13,265 bases of DNA, from positions 1 through 13,265 of the forward strand of contig JBOHCG010000166.1 in assembly GCA_050698735.1 (NCBI GenBank), written 5' to 3'. This document shows, one piece after another, positions 1 through 5,749 of the stretch; within the stretch, counting starts at the first letter, position 1, and the number at the start of each line of letters is the position of its first letter. Source of the stretch: Palsa-504 sp050698735. Lineage in GTDB: Bacteria > Actinomycetota > Actinomycetes > Streptosporangiales > Streptosporangiaceae. A program made the translations under genes and the position numbers. A model generated the notes under the pieces. That model did not search any database. It was not told the DNA's origin and worked only from the letters and a program-made list of their open reading frames with translations.

Positions 1-164
1 CCGCCGCGCATCACCCCCGCTTCGGTAGCCCGCCGGGCGAACTCCGTGTACTCCGGAGAGAACCCGGTCTCCGGAGGCTCGTCCCAGTACCGGTCCCTGT
101 CGTAATAACACAAAGCCACATACAGCGCCATCGACAGAACTTCCTTCCTCTGCTCCGCGGACAT
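1..164 (-). CDS. Small protein of unknown function, N-terminal 54 residues (runs off the window)
   Basis: Reading leftward from the ATG at 164, the frame is open to the window edge and gives 54 codons beginning MSAEQRKEVLSMALYVALCY. Seen: an acidic and aromatic stretch (YYDRDRYWDEPPETGF) followed by an Ala/Arg-rich helix (EFARRATEAG). There is no signal peptide or membrane segment in this part. No family is recognised. The codon choice and amphipathic composition look like a real gene, but no good Shine-Dalgarno sequence lies upstream. Instead, a short perfect inverted repeat sits four bases before the ATG, so the message could be leaderless or the gene autoregulated. The 3' end is missing, so total length is unknown. 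Confidence 0.5.
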   Translation of the reverse strand, partial: MSAEQRKEVLSMALYVALCYYDRDRYWDEPPETGFSPEYTEFARRATEAGVMRG

Positions 165-168
165 CTAA

Positions 169-181
169 CGTCTACTAGACG
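169..181. repeat. Short perfect inverted repeat before the minus-strand gene at 164
   Basis: CGTCTA-C-TAGACG is a 6-bp perfect dyad around one base, ending four bases upstream of the ATG at 164. The position suits an operator or a -10-overlapping site for that gene. It is short enough to occur by chance, and no second copy was seen. Confidence 0.25.
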
Positions 182-265
182 ATCAAGGCTGTGCCAGGAG
201 GACAGGGTATTTCGGCCGAAGCCCACTCGCGACCGTAACTCGATCCGGACAGCCCACCGGGGAAC

Positions 266-300
266 GAGGCGGCTTCCCGCAGAACCAGGGAAGCCGCCTC
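266..300 (-). terminator. Strong hairpin terminator behind the SnoaL-like remnant
   Basis: Perfect 13-bp stem (GAGGCGGCTTCCC pairing with GGGAAGCCGCCTC) with a 9-base loop at 279-287. It lies 12 bases downstream of the minus-strand stop codon at 313. There is no U-tract, as is common for actinobacterial terminators. It could also stop rightward transcription. Confidence 0.7.
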
Positions 301-312
301 CCATCCCGATCC

Positions 313-549
313 CTAGTTCGCGGCGCTGTAGTGGTAGGCCGCGACATGCCAGCGGCCGTCGCGCTTGGCCAGCACCCACGTGGCCCGGACCGTGCCCTCG
401 CCCGGCACGGCGTTCTGTCCGGGAAAAACGATCCCGCCCTCGCTAATCACGATGCGAATATGTGTCAGGCACGGGGGGCACAGGCTGGCTCGGACGGCTC
501 GGATCTCCAGGCCCGGCAGCGGCGCCCGCCGCTGAGCAATGGTGCACAC
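313..549 (-). pseudogene. 5'-truncated SnoaL-like / DUF4440 (SgcJ/EcaC-type) fold remnant
   Basis: A 78-codon frame opening with GTG at 549. The last ~50 residues (HIRIVISEGGIVFPGQ, then TVRATWVLAKRDGRWHVAAY and HYSAAN) read like the last strands of an NTF2-fold SnoaL/DUF4440 protein, whose usual close is 'ATWVLxxxDGRWRIAAFHNT'. Such proteins are normally about 130-150 residues, and the first helices and strands are absent here. An in-frame TAG at 553-555 bars any longer version, and only 46 bases separate the frame from the divergent gene at 596. I see no N-terminal half in the other minus frames. The first ~27 residues (with CPPC) do not look family-like. The terminator behind it is intact, so this is probably a decayed gene rather than a functional small protein. 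Confidence 0.5.
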
Positions 550-595
550 GCACTAGGCGGCGAACCGCCCGAAAGAAACGCCCGAAAGGAAGGTC

Positions 596-1150
596 ATGAT
601 GGCAACTCGGCTTAACCCGCCTCCCGGCTGGCCCACGGCACCGCAAGGCTGGACACCGCCGCAGGGATGGCAGCCAGACCCGTCATGGCCCGCTCCCCCG
701 CCGGGATGGAACCTGTGGGTCGAAGACGCCGCGGCAAGGGACGGGTACGTCCGCGCCGCCCGGTGGATCGTAGCGGGCGGCGCCGCCGCCCTCATCGGAT
801 CGCTGCTCCCGTTCCTGACCTCTCCGCAGCCGGAGCTCTACGCGGTGAACTCGACGCCCAAGGAATCGGCGGCAATCTTCGCCGTCATACTCGCCGTGGT
901 CGGCGTCGTCATGCTGGCCAGGACGGGCGGCCGGAAGCGGGGCTGGGGGATCCTGGCGCTTGTCCTGGCCATACTCGCCTTGCTCGACCAGGGCGGTTTC
1001 CTTCTCGCCGGGCTCGTGGGCGCCGACGAGACCGATCCTCTCGGCGACACCGTTCACGTCACCTTCTCGCCGCACATCGGGATATTCGTCGCCATCCTGG
1101 GCTGTGCCGCCGCGGGAATCGGGGCGATAATGTCGCTCCGGCGCCGGTAA
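596..1150 (+). CDS. GW-rich N-terminus, four-helix integral membrane protein
   Basis: 184 residues from ATG 596, or 183 from the adjacent ATG at 599. The AAGGAAGG ribosome site (586-593) is 2 bases from the first and 5 from the second, so 599 is the more likely start. The N-terminus (residues 8-43) is cytoplasmic-like and built of repeated Gly-Trp/Pro units (PPPGWPTAPQGW, TPPQGWQPDPSW, PAPPPGW). This resembles the DUF2510-type 'PPGWYxDP' modules that actinobacteria place ahead of small membrane domains. Four hydrophobic segments follow at about 56-76, 90-109, 114-140 and 158-180, ending in basic RRR. No catalytic motif is visible and the function is unknown. A perfect hairpin terminator follows 12 bases after the stop, so it is probably monocistronic. 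Confidence 0.8.
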   Translation: MMATRLNPPPGWPTAPQGWTPPQGWQPDPSWPAPPPGWNLWVEDAAARDGYVRAARWIVAGGAAALIGSLLPFLTSPQPELYAVNSTPKESAAIFAVILAVVGVVMLARTGGRKRGWGILALVLAILALLDQGGFLLAGLVGADETDPLGDTVHVTFSPHIGIFVAILGCAAAGIGAIMSLRRR

Positions 1151-1162
1151 CGAATACCGTGG

Positions 1163-1197
1163 GAATGGCTGGCCCGGTTGGCGCGGGCCAGCCATTC
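1163..1197 (+). terminator. Strong hairpin terminator after the GW-rich membrane protein
   Basis: Perfect 14-bp stem (GAATGGCTGGCCCG with CGGGCCAGCCATTC) and a 7-base loop (1177-1183), starting 12 bases after the TAA at 1148-1150. It has no poly-T tail. Placement and perfection make rho-independent-like termination very likely. Confidence 0.8.
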
Positions 1198-1239
1198 GCG
1201 TCTGGGCTGGCCACGGTGGTACTTGGGAGGATGACGAGT

Positions 1240-1785
1240 ATGCAGGACCGGAGCCTGGGCCGCGGCCGGGTCAGCGTGCCTGTGGTCGGCCTGGGCACCT
1301 GGCAGCGGCTCGAGGCGGCGGCCGCGGCCGGCCGGCACCGCGAGCTCCTCGACGCCGCCATCGCGGCCGGAATCCGGCTGGTCGACACCTCACCCATGTA
1401 CGGCGACGCCGAGCGCCTGCTCGCCGACTGGCTTGGCGAGGGGCTTGGCGAGGGGCTTGGCGCCAAGCGGGACCAGGTCCTCATCGCCGACAAGATCTGG
1501 ACCCCGTCCCCGGAACAGGGCGCGGCGCAACTGGCCCGCGCGGTGGACTGGTATGGCGGGCGCGTCGACCTCATGCAGATCCACAACCTGGTCGCCTGGC
1601 CGGCGCACCTGACGATGCTGGAAGCCGAGCGGGACCGCGGGCTTGTCGGCCTGATCGGGGCCACCCACTACGCCGCGGCCGCCTTCGGCGACCTGGCCGA
1701 GCTCATGGCCAGCGGCCGCATCGACACCGTCCAGGTGCCCTACAACCCGGCGGAGCGCGAGGTCGAGCGCACGATCCTGCCGCTG
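1240..1785 (+). pseudogene. Aldo/keto reductase, 3'-truncated
   Basis: Start ATG 1240 (MQDRSLGRGRVSVPVVGLGT) is preferred because GGGAGG (1225-1230) lies 9 bases upstream; the in-frame ATG at 1231 directly abuts it. About 182 residues match the aldo/keto reductase (beta/alpha)8 barrel. All four catalytic residues are visible: Asp in RLVDTSPMYG, Tyr in MYG, Lys in IADKIWTP and His in LMQIHN. Homology continues through VPYNPAEREVERTILPL and then stops. The usual remaining ~80 residues, including the last barrel strands and NADPH-phosphate loop, are absent. The frame stays open to 2340, but that tail is the wrong frame of the sortase gene. The break coincides with the start of the sortase's upstream repeat element, suggesting deletion or replacement. 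Without the cofactor region the product is probably inactive. Confidence 0.75.
1432..1462 (+). repeat. 12-bp tandem repeat inside the aldo/keto reductase
   Basis: The unit CTTGGCGAGGGG occurs twice (1432-1443 and 1444-1455) plus seven bases of a third copy, encoding LGEG-LGEG-LG. It is in frame, in a surface-loop position between the MYG helix and the catalytic-Lys strand, and is consistent with replication slippage. Confidence 0.7.
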
Positions 1786-1791
1786 GGCTCA

Positions 1792-1816
1792 TGTACTCTG
1801 CTGTCCCAGACGGTCG
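1792..1816 (+). promoter_or_regulatory. Shared upstream element, copy 1 (before the sortase)
   Basis: A 25-base stretch containing CTCTGCTGTCCCAGACGGTC matches 22 of 25 positions with the segment at 2891-2915 ahead of the next gene. Both copies end 18-26 bases before their gene's start. The core CNGTC-NNN-GACNG is a dyad, imperfect in the outer bases here. It is inferred to be a promoter or operator bound by one common regulator or sigma factor. It could alternatively be a relic of gene duplication. Confidence 0.5.
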
Positions 1817-1841
1817 CGAGGCCCGCGGCGACGGGAGCACT

Positions 1842-2813
1842 ATGGGCGCGGGGAATTCAGCGTGGGGCCAGGTCCTGGTCACCACCGTCCGGCTGTGGCT
1901 GTCCCGGCGGATGCCGCGAGTCAGCATCGAACGGCCGGACATGGCGGCCCCGGCGGCCCCGGCGGCCCCGGCGGCTGGTGCGGCGGCGAATCCATCGTGG
2001 GGCCGGGTCCTGGCGACGACCGTCCGGCTGTGGCTGTCCCGGCGGATGCCACGGGTCAGCATCGAATGGCAGCACCGCGAGCGGCGGGGCGAAAGCCAGG
2101 TCCACCGGCCTGCCCGGGCGCTTCCGTGCCCGTCTGACCCCGGCGTTCGGCGACCGGCCCGGGCTCCGGCGCTGCGGGGCTCGTACCGGCGGCTGCTGGC
2201 GGCCTCGATGCTCGGCCTCGGGCTGCTCGCGGTGGGAGCCGGGACGGCAGGGATTGTCATGGCCAGCCGTTCGGCCGGGCCCGAGGTGCGCCTGCCCGCG
2301 AGGCCGAAGCCGGTCCCCGCTCCGACCGGGCGGACGGTGACTCCGGTCTGGCTGACGACCGTGCAGCGGACCGCCGAACCGGTGTCGCTGACCATCCCGG
2401 CCATCGGGGTGCGGACCAAGCTTGTGCATCTCGGCCTCAACTCCGACGGCACGCTGCAGGTACCCGCCAGCACCGCGGTGGCCGGCTGGTACACCGGCAG
2501 CGCGCGACCCGGTGCGGCCGGCGCCGCGGTCATCGCCGGGCACGTCGACTCCCGCACCGCGCCTGGTGTCTTCTACTGGCTGCGGAGCCTGCGCCCAGGC
2601 GATCGCGTATACGTGAAACGCGCCGACGGAACGCTGGCCGTATTCAGGGTCACCAGCGTCCGGATGTACGCGAAGGACCAGTTCCCGACGGCCGCGGTGT
2701 ACGGTCCCGTGCCGGATGCGGAGCTGCGCCTGATCACCTGCGGCGGCACCTTCGACTGGTCGACCGGCCATTACCTCAGCAACGTGGTGGTATTTGCCCG
2801 GCTGACCGGTTGA
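1842..2813 (+). CDS. Class F-type sortase with duplicated cytoplasmic tail motif
   Basis: 323 residues from ATG 1842, chosen because GGGAG (1833-1837) lies 4 bases upstream and because the earlier in-frame ATG at 1791 falls within the repeated non-coding element. Order: tail motif WGQVLVTTVRLWLSRRMPR at 8-26; Ala/Pro linker 35-49; second motif copy at 53-71; basic linker; one membrane helix ~117-142; Pro-rich stalk; sortase beta-barrel ~181-323. Catalytic His234 lies in IAGHVDS and Cys300 in LRLITCGG. FPTAAVYGPVPDAELRLITC is characteristic of class F. Sortases join surface proteins to the cell wall or act as housekeeping transpeptidases. Odd: the segment after the Cys reads FDWSTGHYLSN, with no Arg until R320 in the last strand, so the catalytic Arg is not obvious. 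A type II membrane topology with the barrel outside is expected. The DUF4397 protein downstream is the natural candidate substrate. Confidence 0.88.
   Translation: MGAGNSAWGQVLVTTVRLWLSRRMPRVSIERPDMAAPAAPAAPAAGAAANPSWGRVLATTVRLWLSRRMPRVSIEWQHRERRGESQVHRPARALPCPSDPGVRRPARAPALRGSYRRLLAASMLGLGLLAVGAGTAGIVMASRSAGPEVRLPARPKPVPAPTGRTVTPVWLTTVQRTAEPVSLTIPAIGVRTKLVHLGLNSDGTLQVPASTAVAGWYTGSARPGAAGAAVIAGHVDSRTAPGVFYWLRSLRPGDRVYVKRADGTLAVFRVTSVRMYAKDQFPTAAVYGPVPDAELRLITCGGTFDWSTGHYLSNVVVFARLTG
1863..2066 (+). repeat. Internal duplication: two 69-bp copies of the tail-motif segment
   Basis: Copies at 1863-1931 and 1998-2066, offset 135 bp, agree at 63 of 69 bases and at 21 of 23 encoded residues (W-G-[QR]-V-L-[VA]-T-T-V-R-L-W-L-S-R-R-M-P-R-V-S-I-E). 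They lie in the sortase N-terminal tail. A third, more diverged protein copy (19 residues) is encoded at 3017-3073 in the next gene. Confidence 0.85.
1944..1970 (+). repeat. 9-bp tandem repeat coding an Ala-Ala-Pro linker
   Basis: Three perfect copies of GCGGCCCCG, encoding the AAPAAPAAP linker between the two tail-motif copies of the sortase. Likely prone to slippage. Confidence 0.8.
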
Positions 2814-2828
2814 CGCCGTCCGGGCGGG

Positions 2829-2847
2829 CCACTGCGTTCCGTAGTGG
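2829..2847 (+). terminator. Weak hairpin after the sortase gene
   Basis: CCACTGCG-TTC-CGTAGTGG forms an 8-bp stem with one G-U pair and a 3-base loop, 15 bases after the stop at 2811-2813. It is a modest hairpin with no T-tract. Transcription may partly stop here before the second copy of the upstream element restarts it. Confidence 0.4.
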
Positions 2848-2890
2848 ATCGGATGCAATCGTTCATATCGGTTGATACCGGCTGACCGCG

Positions 2891-2915
2891 TGTGCTCTGC
2901 TGTCTCAGACAGTCG
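2891..2915 (+). promoter_or_regulatory. Shared upstream element, copy 2 (before the unknown membrane protein)
   Basis: Second copy of the element at 1792-1816. Here the dyad is perfect: CTGTCT-C-AGACAG (2900-2912). It ends 18-20 bases before the start codons at 2933/2936. Conservation of the dyad bases between copies argues for a protein-binding site. Confidence 0.5.
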
Positions 2916-2932
2916 AGGGGCAGGCTTGGGAT

Positions 2933-4024
2933 GTGATGAGGTCAACCGGGGCCGCGGAACCCGCGCCGACCACTGCCGACCCGAAGACGCTTCCGGCGGC
3001 TCGCGCCGAGCCATCCTGGGGGCAGGTCGTGGCGACCACCGTCAGCCTGTGGCTGTCGCGGCGGATCCCTCGGCCCCGGGCTGACCGCAGACAGCGGAAC
3101 GGTCTCCGCCGGCCCTCCTGGCACCTTTCTCCCCGCGCCGCCCGCGGCCTGTGGCTGGCCACCCTCGTCCTGGCCCTGGCAGCCGTCGCGGTGACCGTGC
3201 TCCGGTTCACCGCAGCCTCGACCGCGACCGCTCGTCCGTCCTCCCCTGCCCGCGTCCATCCGGCCAGGGCCAGCTTTGACGCGGCGGTTCAGACGAAGGC
3301 CGCGGCCTGGATCGCGGGCCAGGTGAGCAGCGAGGAGATCATTGCGTGCGATCCCGCGATGTGCGCCGCGTTGCAGGCGCACGGCGTCGCCGCGGGCCGC
3401 CTGCTGCGGGTGGGATCGACCACGACGGGCTTTTCTGGCTTGTCGGGCGCCGGCGTCGTCGTCGCCTCCCGGTCGATCCGCGGCCAGTTCGGCCCCCGGC
3501 TCAGCGACTACGCGCCCGCGCTGCTCGCTAGCTTCGGGTCCGGTGCCAGCCTGATCGACGTCCGCGCCGCCTTCCCCGGCGGGGTCGCCGCCTATGACTC
3601 GGCTGTCACGGCCGATGCGGCCGCGCGCATGAGCGCGGGTGCGCAACTGCTCCGGAGCCAGCGCATCATGGTGAGCCCCCAGGGCGCGACGCAACTCCGG
3701 GCCGGTGAGGTGGACAGCCGCCTGCTGGTCATGCTCGCGGCGCTGGCGTCACTGCAGCAGTTGCGCGTGGTCGCCTTCGGCGACGCCTCGCCCGGCGTGC
3801 AGGTACCGCCCGCGGACCTGCCGCTCCGGGAGGTCACCATCACCAGCGCGGGCGGCCGGGGCGGGACGGCTGGCCTGGCGCCGGTTCTGGCCATGGTCCG
3901 TGCGCAGCGCGCGACCTACCAGCCCGCTTTCGCCTCGATCGTCGACTCGGCCGCCGGACAGTCCGAGTTGCTGATCGAGTTCGCCGCGCCGAGCCCCCTC
4001 GGGCTCCTCACAGGTGGGAACTGA
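2933..4024 (+). CDS. Sortase-associated membrane protein of unknown function
   Basis: 363 residues from GTG 2933; ATG 2936 is an equally good start, with TTGGGA a few bases upstream. Residues 28-47 hold the tail motif SWGQVVATTVSLWLSRRIPR, also present twice in the sortase. A basic stretch and one membrane helix (~72-92) follow, then a Ser/Ala/Pro stalk and a ~250-residue outer domain. That domain contains a Cys pair (C139, C144 in IIACDPAMC), likely a disulfide. Recognisable blocks include AAAWIAGQVS, VVVASRSIRGQFG, LLASFGSG, VDSRLLVMLAALA, LRVVAFGD and a C-terminal IEFAAPSPLGLL. I recall such proteins accompanying DUF4397 genes in actinobacteria, but know no assigned function and see no catalytic signature. 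The stop is two bases from the next start, so the two are co-translated. A surface-assembly partner for the sortase is an inference from context. Confidence 0.82.
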   Translation: MMRSTGAAEPAPTTADPKTLPAARAEPSWGQVVATTVSLWLSRRIPRPRADRRQRNGLRRPSWHLSPRAARGLWLATLVLALAAVAVTVLRFTAASTATARPSSPARVHPARASFDAAVQTKAAAWIAGQVSSEEIIACDPAMCAALQAHGVAAGRLLRVGSTTTGFSGLSGAGVVVASRSIRGQFGPRLSDYAPALLASFGSGASLIDVRAAFPGGVAAYDSAVTADAAARMSAGAQLLRSQRIMVSPQGATQLRAGEVDSRLLVMLAALASLQQLRVVAFGDASPGVQVPPADLPLREVTITSAGGRGGTAGLAPVLAMVRAQRATYQPAFASIVDSAAGQSELLIEFAAPSPLGLLTGGN

Positions 4025-4026
4025 TC

Positions 4027-4905
4027 ATGAGGCTACGCAGGTGCGTCGTCCGGCTCGCCGCGATTACGACGCTGCTCGGCAGCGCCATTGGCTGCCTCGC
4101 GATCTCACCGGCCGCGGCCGGGACGGGGGCCGCGACCGGGACCAACGACGGGTGGGTGCGCTGTGCCAACTTGTCACCGGGAACGCCGGCCGTCGACATC
4201 TATCTCTACGCGTTCGGCAACCCGGGGAATCCGACCATCCTGAGGCACGCGAGCTACGGCGACGTGTCCAACTACATGGCGGTCAGCGCGGGCGAGTACA
4301 CGGTCGCGATGCGCCCCGTAGGCGCGACGGCGTCCAGCCCTCCCGTGGTCTCGACCAACTTCATGGTGAGCGCGGGGTCGGCCTACACCGTGGCCAGCAT
4401 CGGGCCCTCGGCGGCGCGCCGGGACTTGGTCCTGACGGACCAGATGGCCGCGCCGAAAGGAAAAGCGCTCGTCCGGGTCATCCAGGCGTCGGTGAAGCAG
4501 CAGCAGGTCACTGTCAGCGACGGGACGGACGTGCTCGCTCAGCAGCTGGCCTTCGGCTCGGCGACGGCGTACATGGCCGTCAAGCCCGGCGCACAGACGG
4601 TGGAGTTCACGGCGTCCGGCGAGAAGACCTCCATGGCCGTCACGCTGGCCAGCGGCTCGGTGCACACGGTCGTCGTCCTCGACGGCTCCTCCGGGCTGAA
4701 GGTCGACATCCTGACCGACGCGGCGGGCAGCCAGGACGCGCCGGCGGGCGGAGCCGCCACGGGCTTCGGCGGAACAGCCCCGCGCGACATCATCCCCGAA
4801 CTGATGCCGTGGCTGGCGATCCTGGCGGCCGGGCTGCTGCTTGCCGCCTCCGGTGCCATCGGGCTGCGCAGGTCACGCCGTACCGTGGCCGCGGCGCACG
4901 ACTGA
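4027..4905 (+). CDS. DUF4397 secreted, membrane/wall-anchored protein
   Basis: 292 residues; AGGTGGGA (4012-4019) supports ATG 4027, which lies two bases after the preceding stop. A signal peptide spans 1-31 (basic MRLRRCVVRL, hydrophobic core, cleavage near SPAAA). A DUF4397 beta-rich region starts at WVRCANLSPGTPAVDIYL (43-60), and a second similar half starts around ALVRVIQASVKQQQVTV (147-163). The C-terminus has a Gly-rich GGAATGFGGTAPR (241-253), a membrane helix (~261-280) and a basic RRSRR end. This is the three-part layout of a cell-wall sorting signal, but there is no LPXTG or LAXTG. With a class F sortase two genes upstream, it is the probable substrate of that enzyme (inference). 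DUF4397 has no established enzymatic role; an adhesive or structural surface role is plausible. It converges on the permease gene with 15 bases between stops and no clear terminator. Confidence 0.88.
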   Translation: MRLRRCVVRLAAITTLLGSAIGCLAISPAAAGTGAATGTNDGWVRCANLSPGTPAVDIYLYAFGNPGNPTILRHASYGDVSNYMAVSAGEYTVAMRPVGATASSPPVVSTNFMVSAGSAYTVASIGPSAARRDLVLTDQMAAPKGKALVRVIQASVKQQQVTVSDGTDVLAQQLAFGSATAYMAVKPGAQTVEFTASGEKTSMAVTLASGSVHTVVVLDGSSGLKVDILTDAAGSQDAPAGGAATGFGGTAPRDIIPELMPWLAILAAGLLLAASGAIGLRRSRRTVAAAHD

Positions 4906-4920
4906 GCTTGGCTTAATTGC

Positions 4921-5724
4921 TTACCTGGTCACGACGTTACGTTGCGAGACGTGCCAGGGGATGAGCGCGCGCTCCAGCATCGAGACGGCCAGGAACAGCA
5001 CCAGGCCCATGACGACGAGCACGATGATCGCGGCGAAGAGCAGGGACGTATCCAGCCGGCCGTTCGCGGTCATCAGCACGTAGCCCAGGCCGTTCCCCGA
5101 ACCCACGAACTCGCCCACGACCGCGCCGATGACGGCGAAGGTGACGCCGATCTTCAGTCCGGTGAAGATGTTGGGCAGCGCGAACGGGAAGCGGATCTTG
5201 CGCAGGATGGTGAAACCGGAGGCCTGCGTGGAGTGGGCGAGATCGAGCATCTCGGCGGGTACCGATCGCATGCCCGCCGAGGCGTTGACGACGATCGGGA
5301 AGAACGCGATGAGGAACGCGATGATGACCTTGGACGTCAGGCCGAACCCGAACCACACGAGCAGAAGCGGCGCGAACGCGATCTGGGGTACCTCCTGGGA
5401 CGCGACGAGCAGCGGATACACGGCCTTCTCGAACGGGCGCCAGGTGACGATGGCGACCGCCATCGAGATGCCGACGACGGTGGCCACCGCGAAGCCGAGC
5501 AGCACCTCCTCGATCGTCGGCACCGATTCCGACGCGAGGTAGCTCGCCTGGCCGGTGAGCGAGGAGTACACGGCGGCGGGACTCGGCAGCAGGTAGGCCT
5601 GGATGTTGAAGATGAGGATGATCACTTCCCACGCCGCGATCGCCAGCACCAGCGCGGCGGCGGGGTAGGCGAAGGACTCGACGCGCTGCCGCCTGGCGGT
5701 GCGGGTGAGTTTCGGCTCGATCAT
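4921..5724 (-). CDS. ABC transporter permease, SsuC/TauC/ThiX family
   Basis: 267 residues, the usual length for this BPD_transp_1 family; GGGAG lies upstream of the ATG at 5724. About six membrane helices: the first at ~19-40 before a periplasmic-type loop (LLPSPAAVYSSL), then helices from ~71, 103, 131, 194 and 230. The cytoplasmic EAA-type coupling loop (PAEMLDLAHSTQASG then FPFALPNIFTGL, residues ~156-190) docks on the ATPase. Family members import sulfonates, nitrate, or thiamine pyrimidine precursors with NMT1/SsuA-type binding proteins, and such a protein is encoded on the other arm (9225-10328). It is the last gene of the leftward operon, 25 bases after the ATPase. Substrate cannot be read from the permease. 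Confidence 0.93.
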   Translation of the reverse strand: MIEPKLTRTARRQRVESFAYPAAALVLAIAAWEVIILIFNIQAYLLPSPAAVYSSLTGQASYLASESVPTIEEVLLGFAVATVVGISMAVAIVTWRPFEKAVYPLLVASQEVPQIAFAPLLLVWFGFGLTSKVIIAFLIAFFPIVVNASAGMRSVPAEMLDLAHSTQASGFTILRKIRFPFALPNIFTGLKIGVTFAVIGAVVGEFVGSGNGLGYVLMTANGRLDTSLLFAAIIVLVVMGLVLFLAVSMLERALIPWHVSQRNVVTR

Positions 5725-5749
5725 TGGCGTCTCCCGCCGCGTGAGGTCC

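Noticed and set aside
1791..1841. Upstream ATG start for the sortase at 1791
   Set aside because: These bases are part of the repeated element that is non-coding ahead of the next gene, and ATG 1842 has a GGGAG ribosome site at proper distance.
667..2340. A 557-codon plus-strand frame that would fuse sequence before and after the aldo/keto reductase
   Set aside because: Only its middle part (1240-1785) resembles a protein family. The start overlaps the GW-rich membrane gene out of frame and the end reads the sortase in the wrong frame with Arg/Gly/Pro-rich noise.
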